From positions 124,001 to 188,000 of the forward strand of contig VLTN01000009.1 in the NCBI GenBank assembly GCA_008330645.1: a stretch of 64,000 nucleotides of DNA, read 5' to 3'. The notes beneath the pieces were generated by a model that was not told the DNA's origin, made no database searches, and saw only the letters and a program-made list of their open reading frames with translations. The stretch is from Cafeteria roenbergensis. Lineage: Eukaryota > Sar > Bigyra > Bicosoecida > Cafeteriaceae. The first letter of the stretch is position 1, and every line of letters starts with the position of its first letter. A program made the translations under genes and the position numbers. This document shows, piece after piece, positions 42,734 through 54,526 of the stretch.

Positions 42734-45700
42734 TCATGCCCACGGGTCCCTGGCCTCGGCAACCCGCCCAGCCAGCGCAGACGGCAGCATTGGACTTGAG
42801 GCGCGACGCCCGCCGCCAGAGCCGGCAGAAGCCTGACGGGCCGGCGGCTGCCGCAGAGCGGGGCCTGAACAGTCTGCAACGCCAGGGCAAGACGCCTGCG
42901 CAGCTATGGACGTGTCTTGCTCGGATGCGGCAGCTGCCCATGGGTCCGCTGCACAGCCGACGTCGGACAGGGCGGCGCTGGGCCGCATCGGGGTGCGCTG
43001 GCCCGAGCTCTCCGTCTCCCCTGAGGGCGCAGGGGCTCGAACAATGGTAAACAGCGGAGCCGCTGCTGACTGGCGGGACTTGATAAAGTCGGGCTCTAAG
43101 TCCATGCTGCCCGCCGACGACGGGTCACAGGCGACAGCCACCCGGGGCGTGCGCCCCGGCGACAGGTCGGACGGGTCCTGCGACCACGACAGGTCCGTTC
43201 CTGAGGCAGCGGGGGCATTCGACCCGGACTCTGAGGCGCCTTCGGCAGGCCGGACGGGACTCGGCGAGGTCAAGACGGTGGACGCAACAAGCCGTGATGC
43301 CAACCCAAGGACTTGCGCGCACTGCTCACAAGACGCCACAGACATGGCCGAGTCGTTGGCAAGCGAGCGCACACTCGCCAGAGACAAAGTGGCGGGAGAA
43401 TGGCTGGAAGCCCGGCCCGGAAGGAAAGGGAGCGATGCGCTTGCACTGGAGGAGGCCTCCACTTCGGCAGCCTTCCCTGCGGATGCGGTCGCCAGCTCGG
43501 CAGCCTTCTTAGCCACGGCGGCATCTGCGCGAGCCACAGCAGCCTCCTCCTGGGCAGCCTTCTTCGCCGCAGCGGCATCTGCGCGAGCCACAGCAGCCTG
43601 CTCCTCGGCAGCCTTCACTGCCGCAGCGGCCTGCTCCTCGGCAGCCTTCACTGCGGAAGCGGCATCTGCGCGAGCCGCTGCAGCCTCCTCCTCGGCAGCC
43701 TTCACTGCGGAAGCGGCATCTGCGCGAGCCGCAGCGGCCTGCTCCTCGGCAGCCTTCACTGCGGAAGCGGCCTGCTCCTCGGCAGCCTTCACTGCCGCAG
43801 CGGCCTCCTCCTCGGCAGCCTTCACTGCGGAAGCGGCATCTGCGCGAGCCGCTGCAGCCTCCTCCTCGGCAGCCTTCTTCGCCGCAGCGGCATCTGCGCG
43901 AGCCACAGCAGCCTCCTCCTCGGCAGCCTTCTTCGCCGCAGCGGCCTGCTCCTCGGCAGCCTTCACTGCGGAAGCGGCATCTGCGCGAGCCGCTGCAGCC
44001 TCCTCCTCGGCAGCCTTCTTCGCCGCAGCAGCCTCCTCCTCGGCAGCCTTCACTGCGGAAGCGGCATCTGCGCGAGCCGCAGCGGCCTGCTCCTCGGCAG
44101 CCTTCACTGCGGAAGCGGCATCTGCGCGAGCCGCTGCAGCCTCCTCCTCGGCAGCCTTCTTCGCCGCAGCAGCCTCCTCCTCGGCAGCCTTCACTGCGGA
44201 AGCGGCATCTGCGCGAGCCGCAGCGGCCTGCTCCTCGGCAGCCTTCACTGCGGAAGCGGCCTGCTCCTCGGCAGCCTTCACTGCGGAAGCGGCATCTGCG
44301 CGAGCCGCTGCAGCCTCCTCCTCGGCAGCCTTCTTCGCCGCAGCAGCCTCCTCCTCGGCAGCCTTCACTGCGGAAGCGGCATCTGCGCGAGCCGCTGCAG
44401 CCTCCTCCTCGGCAGCCTTCTTCGCCGCAGCAGCCTCCTCCTCGGCAGCCTTCTTCGCCGCAGCGGCCTGCTCCTCGGCAGCCTTCATTGCGGAAGCGGC
44501 ATCTGCGCGAGCCGCAGCAGCCTCCTCCTCGGCAGCCTTCTTCGCCGCAGCGGCCTCCTCCTCAGCAGCCTTCACTGCGGAAGCGGCATCTGCGCGAGCC
44601 GCTGCAGCCTCCTCCTCGGCAGCCTTCTTCGCCGCAGCGGCCTCCTCCTCGGCAGCCTTCTTCGCCGCAGCGGCCTCCTCCTCGGCAGCCTTCACTGCGG
44701 AAGCGGCATCTGCGCGAGCCGCTGCAGCCTCCTCCTCCGCAGCCTTCACTGCCGCAGCAGCCTCCTCCTCGGCAGCCTTCACTGCGGAAGCGGCATCTGC
44801 GCGAGCCGCTGCAGCCTCCTCCTCGGCAGCCTTCTTCGCCGCAGCAGCCTCCTCCTCGGCAGCCTTCACTGCGGAAGCGGCATCTGCGCGAGCCGCAGCA
44901 GCCTCCTCCTCGGCAGCCTTCTTCGCCGCAGCAGCCTGCTCCTCGGCAGCCTCCACTGCGAAAGCGGCATCTGCGCGAGCCGCAGCAGCCTCCTCCTCGG
45001 CAGCCTTCTTCGCCGCAGCAGCCTCCTCCTCGGCAGCCTTCTTCGCCGCAGCAGCCTCCTCCTCAGCAGCCTTCACTGCGGAAGCGGCATCTGCGCGAGC
45101 CGCAGCAGCCTCCTCCTCGGCAGCCTTCTTCGCCGCAGCAGCCTCCTCCTCGGCAGCCTTCTTCGCCGCAGCAGCCTCCTCCTCGGCAGCCTTCTTCGCC
45201 GCAGCGGCCTCCTCCTCAGCAACCTTCACTGCGGAAGCAGCATCTGCGCGAGCCGCTGCAGCCTCCTCCTCGGCAGCCTTCTTCGCCGCAGCAGCCTCCT
45301 CCTCGGCAGCCTTCACTGCAGCAGCGGCCTCCTCCTCGGCAGCCTTCTTCGCCGCAGCAGCCTCCTCCTCGGCAGCCTTCTTCGCCGCAGCGGCCTCCTC
45401 CTCAGCAGCCTTCACTGCGGAAGCGGCATCTGCGCGAGCCGCTGCAGCCTCCTCCTCGGCAGCCTTCTTCGCCGCAGCGGCCTCCTCCTCGGCAGCCTTC
45501 ATTGCGGAAGCGGCATCTGCGCGAGCCGCAGCAGCCTCCTCCTCGGCAGCCTTCTTCGCCGCAGCGGCCTCCTCCTCAGCAGCCTTCACTGCGGAAGCGG
45601 CATCTGCGCGAGCCGCTGCAGCCTCCTCCTCGGCAGCCTTCTTCGCCGCAGCGGCCTCCTCCTCGGCAGCCTTCTTCGCCGCAGCGGCCTCCTCCTCGGC

Positions 45701-48700
45701 AGCCTTCACTGCGGAAGCGGCATCTGCGCGAGCCGCTGCAGCCTCCTCCTCCGCAGCCTTCACTGCCGCAGCAGCCTCCTCCTCGGCAGCCTTCACTGCG
45801 GAAGCGGCATCTGCGCGAGCCGCTGCAGCCTCCTCCTCGGCAGCCTTCTTCGCCGCAGCAGCCTCCTCCTCGGCAGCCTTCACTGCGGAAGCGGCATCTG
45901 CGCGAGCCGCAGCAGCCTCCTCCTCGGCAGCCTTCTTCGCCGCAGCAGCCTGCTCCTCGGCAGCCTCCACTGCGAAAGCGGCATCTGCGCGAGCCGCAGC
46001 AGCCTCCTCCTCGGCAGCCTTCTTCGCCGCAGCAGCCTCCTCCTCGGCAGCCTTCTTCGCCGCAGCAGCCTCCTCCTCAGCAGCCTTCACTGCGGAAGCG
46101 GCATCTGCGCGAGCCGCAGCAGCCTCCTCCTCGGCAGCCTTCTTCGCCGCAGCAGCCTCCTCCTCGGCAGCCTTCTTCGCCGCAGCAGCCTCCTCCTCGG
46201 CAGCCTTCTTCGCCGCAGCGGCCTCCTCCTCAGCAACCTTCACTGCGGAAGCAGCATCTGCGCGAGCCGCTGCAGCCTCCTCCTCGGCAGCCTTCTTCGC
46301 CGCAGCAGCCTCCTCCTCGGCAGCCTTCACTGCAGCAGCGGCCTCCTCCTCGGCAGCCTTCTTCGCCGCAGCAGCCTCCTCCTCGGCAGCCTTCTTCGCC
46401 GCAGCGGCCTCCTCCTCAGCAGCCTTCACTGCGGAAGCGGCATCTGCGCGAGCCGCTGCAGCCTCCTCCTCGGGCAGCCTTCTTCGCCGCAGCAGCGTCC
46501 TCCTCGGCAGCCTTCTTCGCCGCAGCAGCCTCCTCCTCAGCAGCCTTCACTGCGGAAGCGGCATCTGCGCGAGCCGCTGCAGCCTCCTCCTCGGCAGCCT
46601 TCTTCGCCGCAGCAGCCTGCTCCTCGGCAGCCTTCACTGCGGAAGCGGCATCTGCGCGAGCCGCTGCAGCCTCCTCCTCGGCAGCCTTCTTCGCCGCAGC
46701 GGCCTCCTCCTCGGCAGCCTTCACTGCGGAAGCGGCATCTGCGCGAGCCGCTGCAGCCTCCTCCTCGGCAGCCTTCTTCGCCGCAGCAGCCTGCTCCTCG
46801 GCAGCCTTCACTGCGGAAGCGGCATCTGCGCGAGCCGCTGCAGCCTCCTCCTCGGCAGCCTTCACTGCGGAAGCGGCATCTGCGCGAGCCGCAGCGGCCT
46901 GCTCCTCGGCAGCCTTCACTGCGGAAGCGGCCTGCTCCTCGGCAGCCTTCACTGCGGAAGCGGCATCTGCGCGAGCCGCTGCAGCCTCCTCCTCGGCAGC
47001 CTTCTTCGCCGCAGCAGCCTCCTCCTCGGCAGCCTTCACTGCGGAAGCGGCATCTGCGCGAGCCGCTGCAGCCTCCTCCTCGGCAGCCTTCTTCGCCGCA
47101 GCAGCCTCCTCCTCGGCAGCCTTCTTCGCCGCAGCGGCCTGCTCCTCGGCAGCCTTCATTGCGGAAGCGGCATCTGCGCGAGCCGCTGCAGCCTGCTCCT
47201 CGGCAGCCTTCACTGCGGAAGCGGCATCTGCGCGAGCCGCTGCAGCCTCCTCCTCGGCAGCCTTCTTCGCCGCAGCAGCCTCCTCCTCGGCAGCCTTCTT
47301 CGCCGCAGCGGCCTCCTCCTCAGCAGCCTTCACTGCGGAAGCGGCATCTGCGCGAGCCGCTGCAGCCTCCTCCTCGGCAGCCTTCTTCGCCGCAGCGGCC
47401 TCCTCCTCGGCAGCCTTCTTCGCCGCAGCGGCCTCCTCCTCGGCAGCCTTCACTGCGGAAGCGGCATCTGCGCGAGCCGCTGCAGCCTCCTCCTCCGCAG
47501 CCTTCACTGCCGCAGCAGCCTCCTCCTCGGCAGCCTTCACTGCGGAAGCGGCATCTGCGCGAGCCGCTGCAGCCTCCTCCTCGGCAGCCTTCTTCGCCGC
47601 AGCAGCCTCCTCCTCGGCAGCCTTCACTGCGGAAGCGGCATCTGCGCGAGCCGCAGCAGCCTCCTCCTCGGCAGCCTTCTTCGCCGCAGCAGCCTGCTCC
47701 TCGGCAGCCTCCACTGCGAAAGCGGCATCTGCGCGAGCCGCAGCAGCCTCCTCCTCGGCAGCCTTCTTCGCCGCAGCAGCCTCCTCCTCGGCAGCCTTCT
47801 TCGCCGCAGCAGCCTCCTCCTCAGCAGCCTTCACTGCGGAAGCGGCATCTGCGCGAGCCGCAGCAGCCTCCTCCTCGGCAGCCCTCTTCGCCGCAGCAGC
47901 CTCCTCCTCGGCAGCCTTCTTCGCCGCAGCAGCCTCCTCCTCGGCAGCCTTCTTCGCCGCAGCGGCCTCCTCCTCAGCAACCTTCACTGCGGAAGCAGCA
48001 TCTGCGCGAGCCGCTGCAGCCTCCTCCTCGGCAGCCTTCTTCGCCGCAGCAGCCTCCTCCTCGGCAGCCTTCACTGCAGCAGCGGCCTCCTCCTCGGCAG
48101 CCTTCTTCGCCGCAGCAGCCTCCTCCTCGGCAGCCTTCTTCGCCGCAGCGGCCTCCTCCTCAGCAGCCTTCACTGCGGAAGCGGCATCTGCGCGAGCCGC
48201 TGCAGCCTCCTCCTCGGCAGCCTTCTTCGCCGCAGCAGCGTCCTCCTCGGCAGCCTTCTTCGCCGCAGCAGCCTCCTCCTCAGCAGCCTTCACTGCGGAA
48301 GCGGCATCTGCGCGAGCCGCTGCAGCCTCCTCCTCGGCAGCCTTCTTCGCCGCAGCAGCCTGCTCCTCGGCAGCCTTCACTGCGGAAGCGGCATCTGCGC
48401 GAGCCGCTGCAGCCTCCTCCTCGGCAGCCTTCTTCGCCGCAGCGGCCTCCTCCTCGGCAGCCTTCACTGCGGAAGCGGCATCTGCGCGAGCCGCTGCAGC
48501 CTCCTCCTCGGCAGCCTTCTTCGCCGCAGCAGCCTGCTCCTCGGCAGCCTTCACTGCGGAAGCGGCATCTGCGCGAGCCGCTGCAGCCTCCTCCTCGGCA
48601 GCCTTCTTCGCCGCTGCAGCCTCCTCCTCGGCAGCCTTCACCGCGGAAGCGGCATCTGCGCGAGCCGCTGCAGCCTCCTCCTCGGCAGCCTTCTTCGCTG

Positions 48701-51700
48701 CAGCGGCCTCCTCCTCGGCAGCCTTCACTGCGGAAGCGGCATCTGCGCGAGCCGCTGCAGCCTCCTCCTCGGCAGCCTTCTTCGCCGCAGCAGCCTGCTC
48801 CTCGGCAGCCTTCACTGCGGAAGCGGCATCTGCGCGAGCCGCAGCAGCCTCCTCCTCGGCAGCCTTCTTCGCCGCAGCAGCCTCCTCCTCGGCAGCCTTC
48901 ACTGCGGAAGCGGCATCTGCGCGAGCCGCTGCAGCCTCCTCCTCGGCAGCCTTCTTCGCCGCAGCGGCCTCCTCCTCGGCAGCCTTCACTGCGGAAGCGG
49001 CATCTGCGCGAGCCGCTGCAGCCTCCTCCTCGGCAGCCTTCTTCGCCGCAGAGGCCTCCTCCTCGGCAGCCTTCACTGCGGAAGCGGCATCTGCGCGAGC
49101 CGCAGCAGCCTCCTCCTCGGCAGCCTTCTTCGCCGCAGCAGCCTCCTCCCCGGCAGCCTTCACTGCGGAAGCGGCATCTGCGCGAGCCGCAGCAGCCTCC
49201 TCCTCGGCAGCCTTCACTGCGGAAGCGGCATCTGCGCGAGCCGCTGCAGCCTCCTCCTCGGCAGCCTTCTTCGCCGCAGCGGCCTCCTCCTCGGCAGCCT
49301 TCACTGCGGAAGCGGAATCTGCGCGAGCCACAGCAGCGTCCTCCTCGGCAGCCTTCACTGCGGAAGCGGCATCTGCGCGAGCCGCTGCAGCCTCCTCCTC
49401 GGCAGCCTTCTTCGCCGCAGCGGCCTCCTCCTCGGCAGCCTTCACTGCGGAAGCGGCATCTGCGCGAGCCGCTGCAGCCTCCTCCTCGGCAGCCTTCACT
49501 GCCGCAGCGGCCTCCTCCTCGGCAGCCTTCACTGCGGAAGCGGCATCTGCGCGAGCCACAGCAGCCTCCTCCTCGGCAGCCTTCACTGCGGAAGCGGCAT
49601 CTGCGCGAGCCGCTGCAGCCTCCTCCTCGGCAGCCTGCTTCGCCGCAGCGGCTTCCGCCTCGGCAGCCTTCTTCGCCGCAGCGGCCTGCTCCTCGGCAGC
49701 CTTCTTCGCCGCAGCGGCCTCCTCCTCGGCAGCCTTCACTGCGGAAGCGGCATCTGCGCGAGCCGCAGCAGCCTCCTCCTCGGCAGCCTTCACTGCCGCA
49801 GCGGCCTCCTCCTCGGCAGCCTTCACTGCGGAAGCGGCATCTGCGCGAGCCGCTGCAGCCTCCTCCTCGGCAGCCTTCACTGCGGAAGCGGCATCTGCGC
49901 GAGCCGCAGCAGCCTCCTCCTCGGCAGCCTTCTTCGCCGCAGCGGCCTCCTCCTCGGCAGCCTTCACTGCGGAAGCGGCATCTGCGCGAGCCGCAGCAGC
50001 CTCCTCCTCGGCAGCCTTCACTGCGGAAGCGGCATCTGCGCGAGCCGCTGCAGCCTCCTCCTCGGCAGCCTTCTTCGCCGCAGCGGCCTCCTCCTCGGCA
50101 GCCTTCTTCGCCGCAGCGGCTTCTTCGCCGCAGCGGCCTCCTCCTCGGCAGCCTTCACTGCGGAAGCGGCATCTGCGCGAGCCGCAGCAGCCTCCTCCTC
50201 GGCAGCCTTCACTGCCGCAGCGGCCTCCTCCTCGGCAGCCTTCACTGCGGAAGCGGCATCTGCGCGAGCCACAGCAGCCTCCTCCTCGGCAGCCTTCACT
50301 GCGGAAGCGGCATCTGCGCGAGCCGCAGCAGCCTCCTCCCCGGCAGCCTTCTTCGCCGCAGCAGCCTCCTCCTCGGCAGCCTTCTTCGCCGCAGCGGCCT
50401 CCTCCTCGGCAGCCTTCACTGCGGAAGCGGCATCTGCGCGAGCCACAGCAGCCTCCTCCTCGGCAGCCTTCACTGCGGAAGCGGCATCTGCGCGAGCCGC
50501 TGCAGCCTCCTCCTCGGCAGCCTTCTTCGCCGCAGCGGCCTCCTCCTCGGCAGCCTTCTTCGCCGCAGCGGCCTCCTCCTCGGCAGCCTTCACTGCGGAA
50601 GCGGCATCTGCGCGAGCCGCAGCAGCCTCCTCCTCGGCAGCCTTCACTGCCGCAGCGGCCTCCTCCTCGGCAGCCTTCACTGCGGAAGCGGCATCTGCGC
50701 GAGCCACAGCAGCCTCCTCCTCGGCAGCCTTCACTGCGGAAGCGGCATCTGCGCGAGCCGCAGCAGCCTCCTCCCCGGCAGCCTTCTTCGCCGCAGCGGC
50801 CTGCTCCTCGGCAGCCTTCTTCGCCGCAGCGGCCTCCTCCTCGGCAGCCTTCACTGCGGAAGCGGCATCTGCGCGAGCCGCAGCAGCCTCCTCCCCGGCA
50901 GCCTTCTTCGCCGCAGCGGCCTGCTCCTCGGCAGCCTTCTTCGCCGCAGCGGCCTCCTCCTCGGCAGCCTTCACTGCGGAAGCGGCATCTGCGCGAGCCG
51001 CAGCAGCCTCCTCCTCAGCAGCCTTCTTCGTCGCAGACGCCACCTCCTCGGCAGCCTTCACTGCGGAAGCGGCATCTGCGCGAGCCGCAGCAGCCTCCGC
51101 CTCGGCAGCCTTCACTGCAGCAGCGGCCTCCTCCTCGGCAGCCTTCACTGCGGAAGCGGCATCTGCGCGAGCCGCTGCAGCCTCCTCCTCGGCAGCCTTC
51201 TTCGCTGCAGCGGCCTGCTCCTCGGCAGCCTTCTTCGTCGCAGCCGCCACCTCCTGGGCAGCCTTCACTGCGGAAGCGGCATCTGCGCGAGCCGCTGCAG
51301 CCTCCTCCTCGGCAGCCTTCACTGCGGAAGCGGCATCTGCGCGAGCCGCTGCAGCCTCCTCCTCCGCAGCCTTCTTCGCCGCAGCGGCCTCCTCCCCGGC
51401 AGCCTTCACTGCCGCAGCGGCCTCCTCCTCGGCAGCCTTCTTCGCCGCAGCGGCTTCCTTCCCGGCAGCCTTCACTGCCGCAGCGGCATCTGCGCGAGCC
51501 GCTGCAGCCTCCTCCTCGGCAGCCTTCACTGCGGAAGCGGCATCTGCGCGAGCCGCTGCAGCCTCCTCCTCCGCAGCCTTCTTCGCCGCAGCAGCCTCCT
51601 CCCCGGCAGCCTTCACTGCCGCAGCGGCCTCCTCCTCGGCAGCCTTCTTCGCCGCAGCAGCCTCCTCCTCGGCAGCCTTCTTCGCCGCAGCGGCCTCCTC

Positions 51701-54526
51701 CTCGGCAGCCTTCACTGCGGAAGCGGCATCTGCGCGAGCCGCTGCAGCCTCCTCCTCCGCAGCCTTCTTCGCCGCAGCAGCCTCCTCCCCGGCAGCCTTC
51801 ACTGCCGCAGCGGCCTCCTCCTCGGCAGCCTTCTTCGCCGCAGCAGCCTCCTCCTCGGCAGCCTTCTTCGCCGCAGCGGCCTCCTCCTCGGCAGCCTTCA
51901 CTGCGGAAGCGGCATCTGCGCGAGCCGCTGCAGCCTCCTCCTCGGCAGCCTTCTTCGCCGCAGCGGCCTCCTCCTCGGCAGCCTTCACTGCGGAAGCGGC
52001 ATCTGCGCGAGCCGCTGCAGCCTCCTCCTCGGCAGCCTTCTTCGCCGCAGCAGCCTCCTCCTCGGCAGCCTTCACTGCGGAAGCGGCATCTGCGTGAGCC
52101 GCTGCAGCCTCCTCCTCGGCAGCCTTCACTGCAGCAGCGGCCTGCTCCTCGGCAGCCTTCACTGCAGCAGCGGCATCTGCGCGAGCCGCTGCAGCCTCCT
52201 CCTCGGCAGCCTCCTTCGCCGCAGCGGCCTCCTCCTCGGCAGCCTCCACTGCGGAAGCGGCATCGGCGCGAGCCGCTGCAGCCTCCTCCTCGGCAGCCTT
52301 CACTGCGGAAGCGGCATCTGCGTGAGCCGCTGCAGCCTCCTCCTCGGCAGCCTTCACTGCAGCAGCGGCCTCCTCCTCGGCAGCCTTCACTGCAGCAGCG
52401 GCCTGCTCCTCGGCAGCCTTCACTGCAGCAGCGGCCTCCTCCTCGGCAGCCTCCTTCGCCGCAGCGGCCTCCTCCTCGGCAGCCTTCACTGCGGAAGCGG
52501 CATCGGCGCGAGCCGCAGCGGCCTCCTCCTCGGCAGCCTTCTTCGCCGCAGCGGCCTGCTCCTCGGCAGCCTTCACTGCGGAAGCGGCATCTGCGCGAGC
52601 CGCAGCAGCCTCCTCCTCAGCAGCCTTGACTGCAGCAGCGGCCTCCTCCTCGGCAGCCTTCACTGCGGAAGCGGCATCTGCGCGAGCCGCAGCAGCCTCC
52701 TCCTCGGCAGCCTTGACTGCAGCAGCGGCCTCCTCCTCGGCAGCCTTCACTGCGGAAGCGGCATCTGCGCGAGCCGCTGCAGCCTCCTCCTCGGCAGCCT
52801 TCTTCGCCGCAGCAGCCTCCTCCTCGGCAGCCTTCACCGCGGAAGCGGCATCTGCGCGAGCCGCAGCAGCCTCCTCCTCGGCAGCCTTCACTGCCGCAGC
52901 AGCCTCCTCCTCGGCAGCCTTCACTGCCGCAGCGGCCTCCTCCTCGGCAGCCTTCACCGCGGAAGCGGCATCTGCGCGAGCCGCTGCAGCCTGCTCCTCG
53001 GCAGCCTTCACTGCGGAAGCGGCATCTGCGCGAGCCGCTGCAGCCTCCTCCTCGGCAGCCTTCACTGCCGCAGCGGCCTCCTCCTCGGCAGCCTTCACCG
53101 CGGAAGCGGCATCTGCGCGAGCCGCTGCAGCCTGCTCCTCGGCAGCCTTCACTGCCGCAGCAGCCTCCTCCTCGGCAGCCTTCACTGCCGCAGCGGCCTC
53201 CTCCTCGCCAGCCTTCTTCGCCGCAGCAGCCTCCTCCTCGGCAGCCTTCACCGCGGAAGCGGCATCTGCGCGAGCCGCAGCAGCCTCCTCCTCGGCAGCC
53301 TTCACTGCCGCAGCAGCCTCCTCCTCGGCAGCCTTCACTGCGGAAGCGGCATCTGCGCGAGCCGCTGCAGCCTCCTCCTCGGCAGCCTTCACTGCCGCAG
53401 CGGCCTCCTCCTCGGCAGCCTTCACCGCGGAAGCGGCATCTGCGCGAGCCGCTGCAGCCTGCTCCTCGGCAGCCTTCACTGCCGCAGCAGCCTCCTCCTC
53501 GGCAGCCTTCACTGCCGCAGCGGCCTCCTCCTCGGCAGCCTTCACCGCGGAAGCGGCATCTGCGCGAGCCGCTGCAGCCTCCTCCTCGGCAGCCTTCTTC
53601 GCCGCAGCGGCCTCCTCCTCGGCAGCCTTCACTGCGGAAGCGGCATCTGCGCGAGCAGCTGTGGCCTCCTCCTCGGCAGCCTTCACTGCGGAAGCGGCAT
53701 CTGCGCGAGCAGCTGTGGCCTCCTCCATCGCAGTCGCTGCGCGCCGAGAGTACTCTCTCTCCAGCGCTTTGAGCGCTTCTTGGGCTTCGTCGCGCTCTCG
53801 TGTCGCCACGATCCTGCCTTGCTCGCTGGCCACGGCCTCCTGTGAGCTGTGTCTTGCATCGGCAGAGAGCTTTGTACAGCGGCTTCGCTGGTGGTCGGCC
53901 TCCTTCATTGCCGCGTCTGCGCGTGCCTGCGCGGACCGAAGGCCCCGCTGGGAGCTGGCGAGCTTCGCCTCTAGCTCGGACCGCTCGCTCGCCCAGTCCT
54001 CAAGCTGGTCCCGGAATCTCGCCTTCCATAAGTCTTCGAGGGCGCGAGCCTTGCTGCTGGCCTCCACCGCGTCGCCCCTAGACGCCACGACGCGCTGCTC
54101 CAGCGCGTGCTTCTCCCGCAGCCACGCGTCGCGTGACCGGTCCGCCTGCGCCTCGAGCTCGCGAATGCGCGCCTCTGCGCGCTGCTGGCGAGAGGCCAGC
54201 GCCCGTGAGTCCGTGGACGCGTCCGCCTCGGCATCGCGCACCGAGTCACGCAGGTGCTTTTCTCTCGCCGTCGCAGCCAGGCACTGCTCCTCGGCAAGCC
54301 TGCGCCGCCTCACCTCCTCTGCGATGGCGGCCTCGCTCGCCTCTGCCTTGGACCGCCACGCCGCCTCGCTCGCACCCTTTGCCTGGAGTTGTCTTTCCGA
54401 GCGCAAGCTTTCCGCCGCGCAACGCCACGCCCACACAGCACGGACCAGGAGCTTGTCCGCGCGGGAGCGTCGCACCGTGTCAGCGAGGCGCGCCGACGCC
54501 ACCATTGCCACCGCTCCAGCAGCTTC
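42734..54526 (-). CDS. Giant Ala/Glu/Lys coiled-coil repeat protein (frame broken twice)
   Basis: Read on the minus strand from an acceptor-like CCCCCCGCAG (exon top 54526) or from Met at 54505 (MVASARLADTVRRSRADKLL). The N-terminal about 260 residues are non-repetitive helix: ADKLLVRAVWAWRCAAES recalls an Sfi1-like Trp motif, then RRRRLAEEQCLAATAREKHL and RDEAQEALKALEREYSRRAA. From about 53740 to 43500 the protein is built from KAAEEEAAAA, KKAAEEEAAAA and RADAASAV units, giving about 3,400 residues of uninterrupted helix or coiled coil. The C-terminal about 260 residues are Ser/Pro-rich and end at the stop at 42734. The frame is lost by a 16-bp deletion near 50115 (relative to neighbouring units) and regained by a 1-bp insertion near 46470; the KAAEEE pattern continues on both sides and between. 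It could be an assembly error in the repeats or a real lesion. Such rods often act in basal bodies or the cytoskeleton. Here the function is unknown. Confidence 0.8.
43500..53740 (-). repeat. 10-kb coding array of 33-, 45- and 54-bp coiled-coil units
   Basis: On the plus strand, three building blocks alternate: gcagcggcctcctcctcggc followed by agccttcttcgcc (33 bp, KKAAEEEAAAA); the same with agccttcactgcc (VKAAEEEAAAA); and gaagcggcatctgcgcgagc followed by cgctgcagcc (RADAASA). The order of blocks varies along the array. Point variants (gcagca/gcagcg, cctgc/cctcc, acagcagcc) mark individual copies. The array is stop-free in several frames on both strands. Confidence 0.95.
44486..48190 (-). 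repeat. Higher-order repeat of about 1 kb, three copies
   Basis: Rare variants recur together in the same order. cattgcggaagc at 44486 and 45500 (and 47157), ctccactgcgaaagcgg at 44951, 45965 and 47709, and cagcaaccttcactgcggaagcag at about 45213, 46227 and 47970. The first two copies are exactly 1,014 bp apart (338 codons). The third lies about 1,744 bp further on. This shows recent block duplication on top of the short repeats. Confidence 0.85.

Noticed and set aside
43313-53845. A 3,510-codon plus-strand open frame (and similar ones at 42906-52097 and 44488-52629) across the coiled-coil array
   Set aside because: All are antisense shadows of the stop-free minus-strand repeats. They switch coding style (CGSGICASRC, PPRQPSSPQQ, SAAFFAAAAS) at the same two indels and have no domain ends. 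Only the minus strand continues into ordinary non-repeat protein at both ends.
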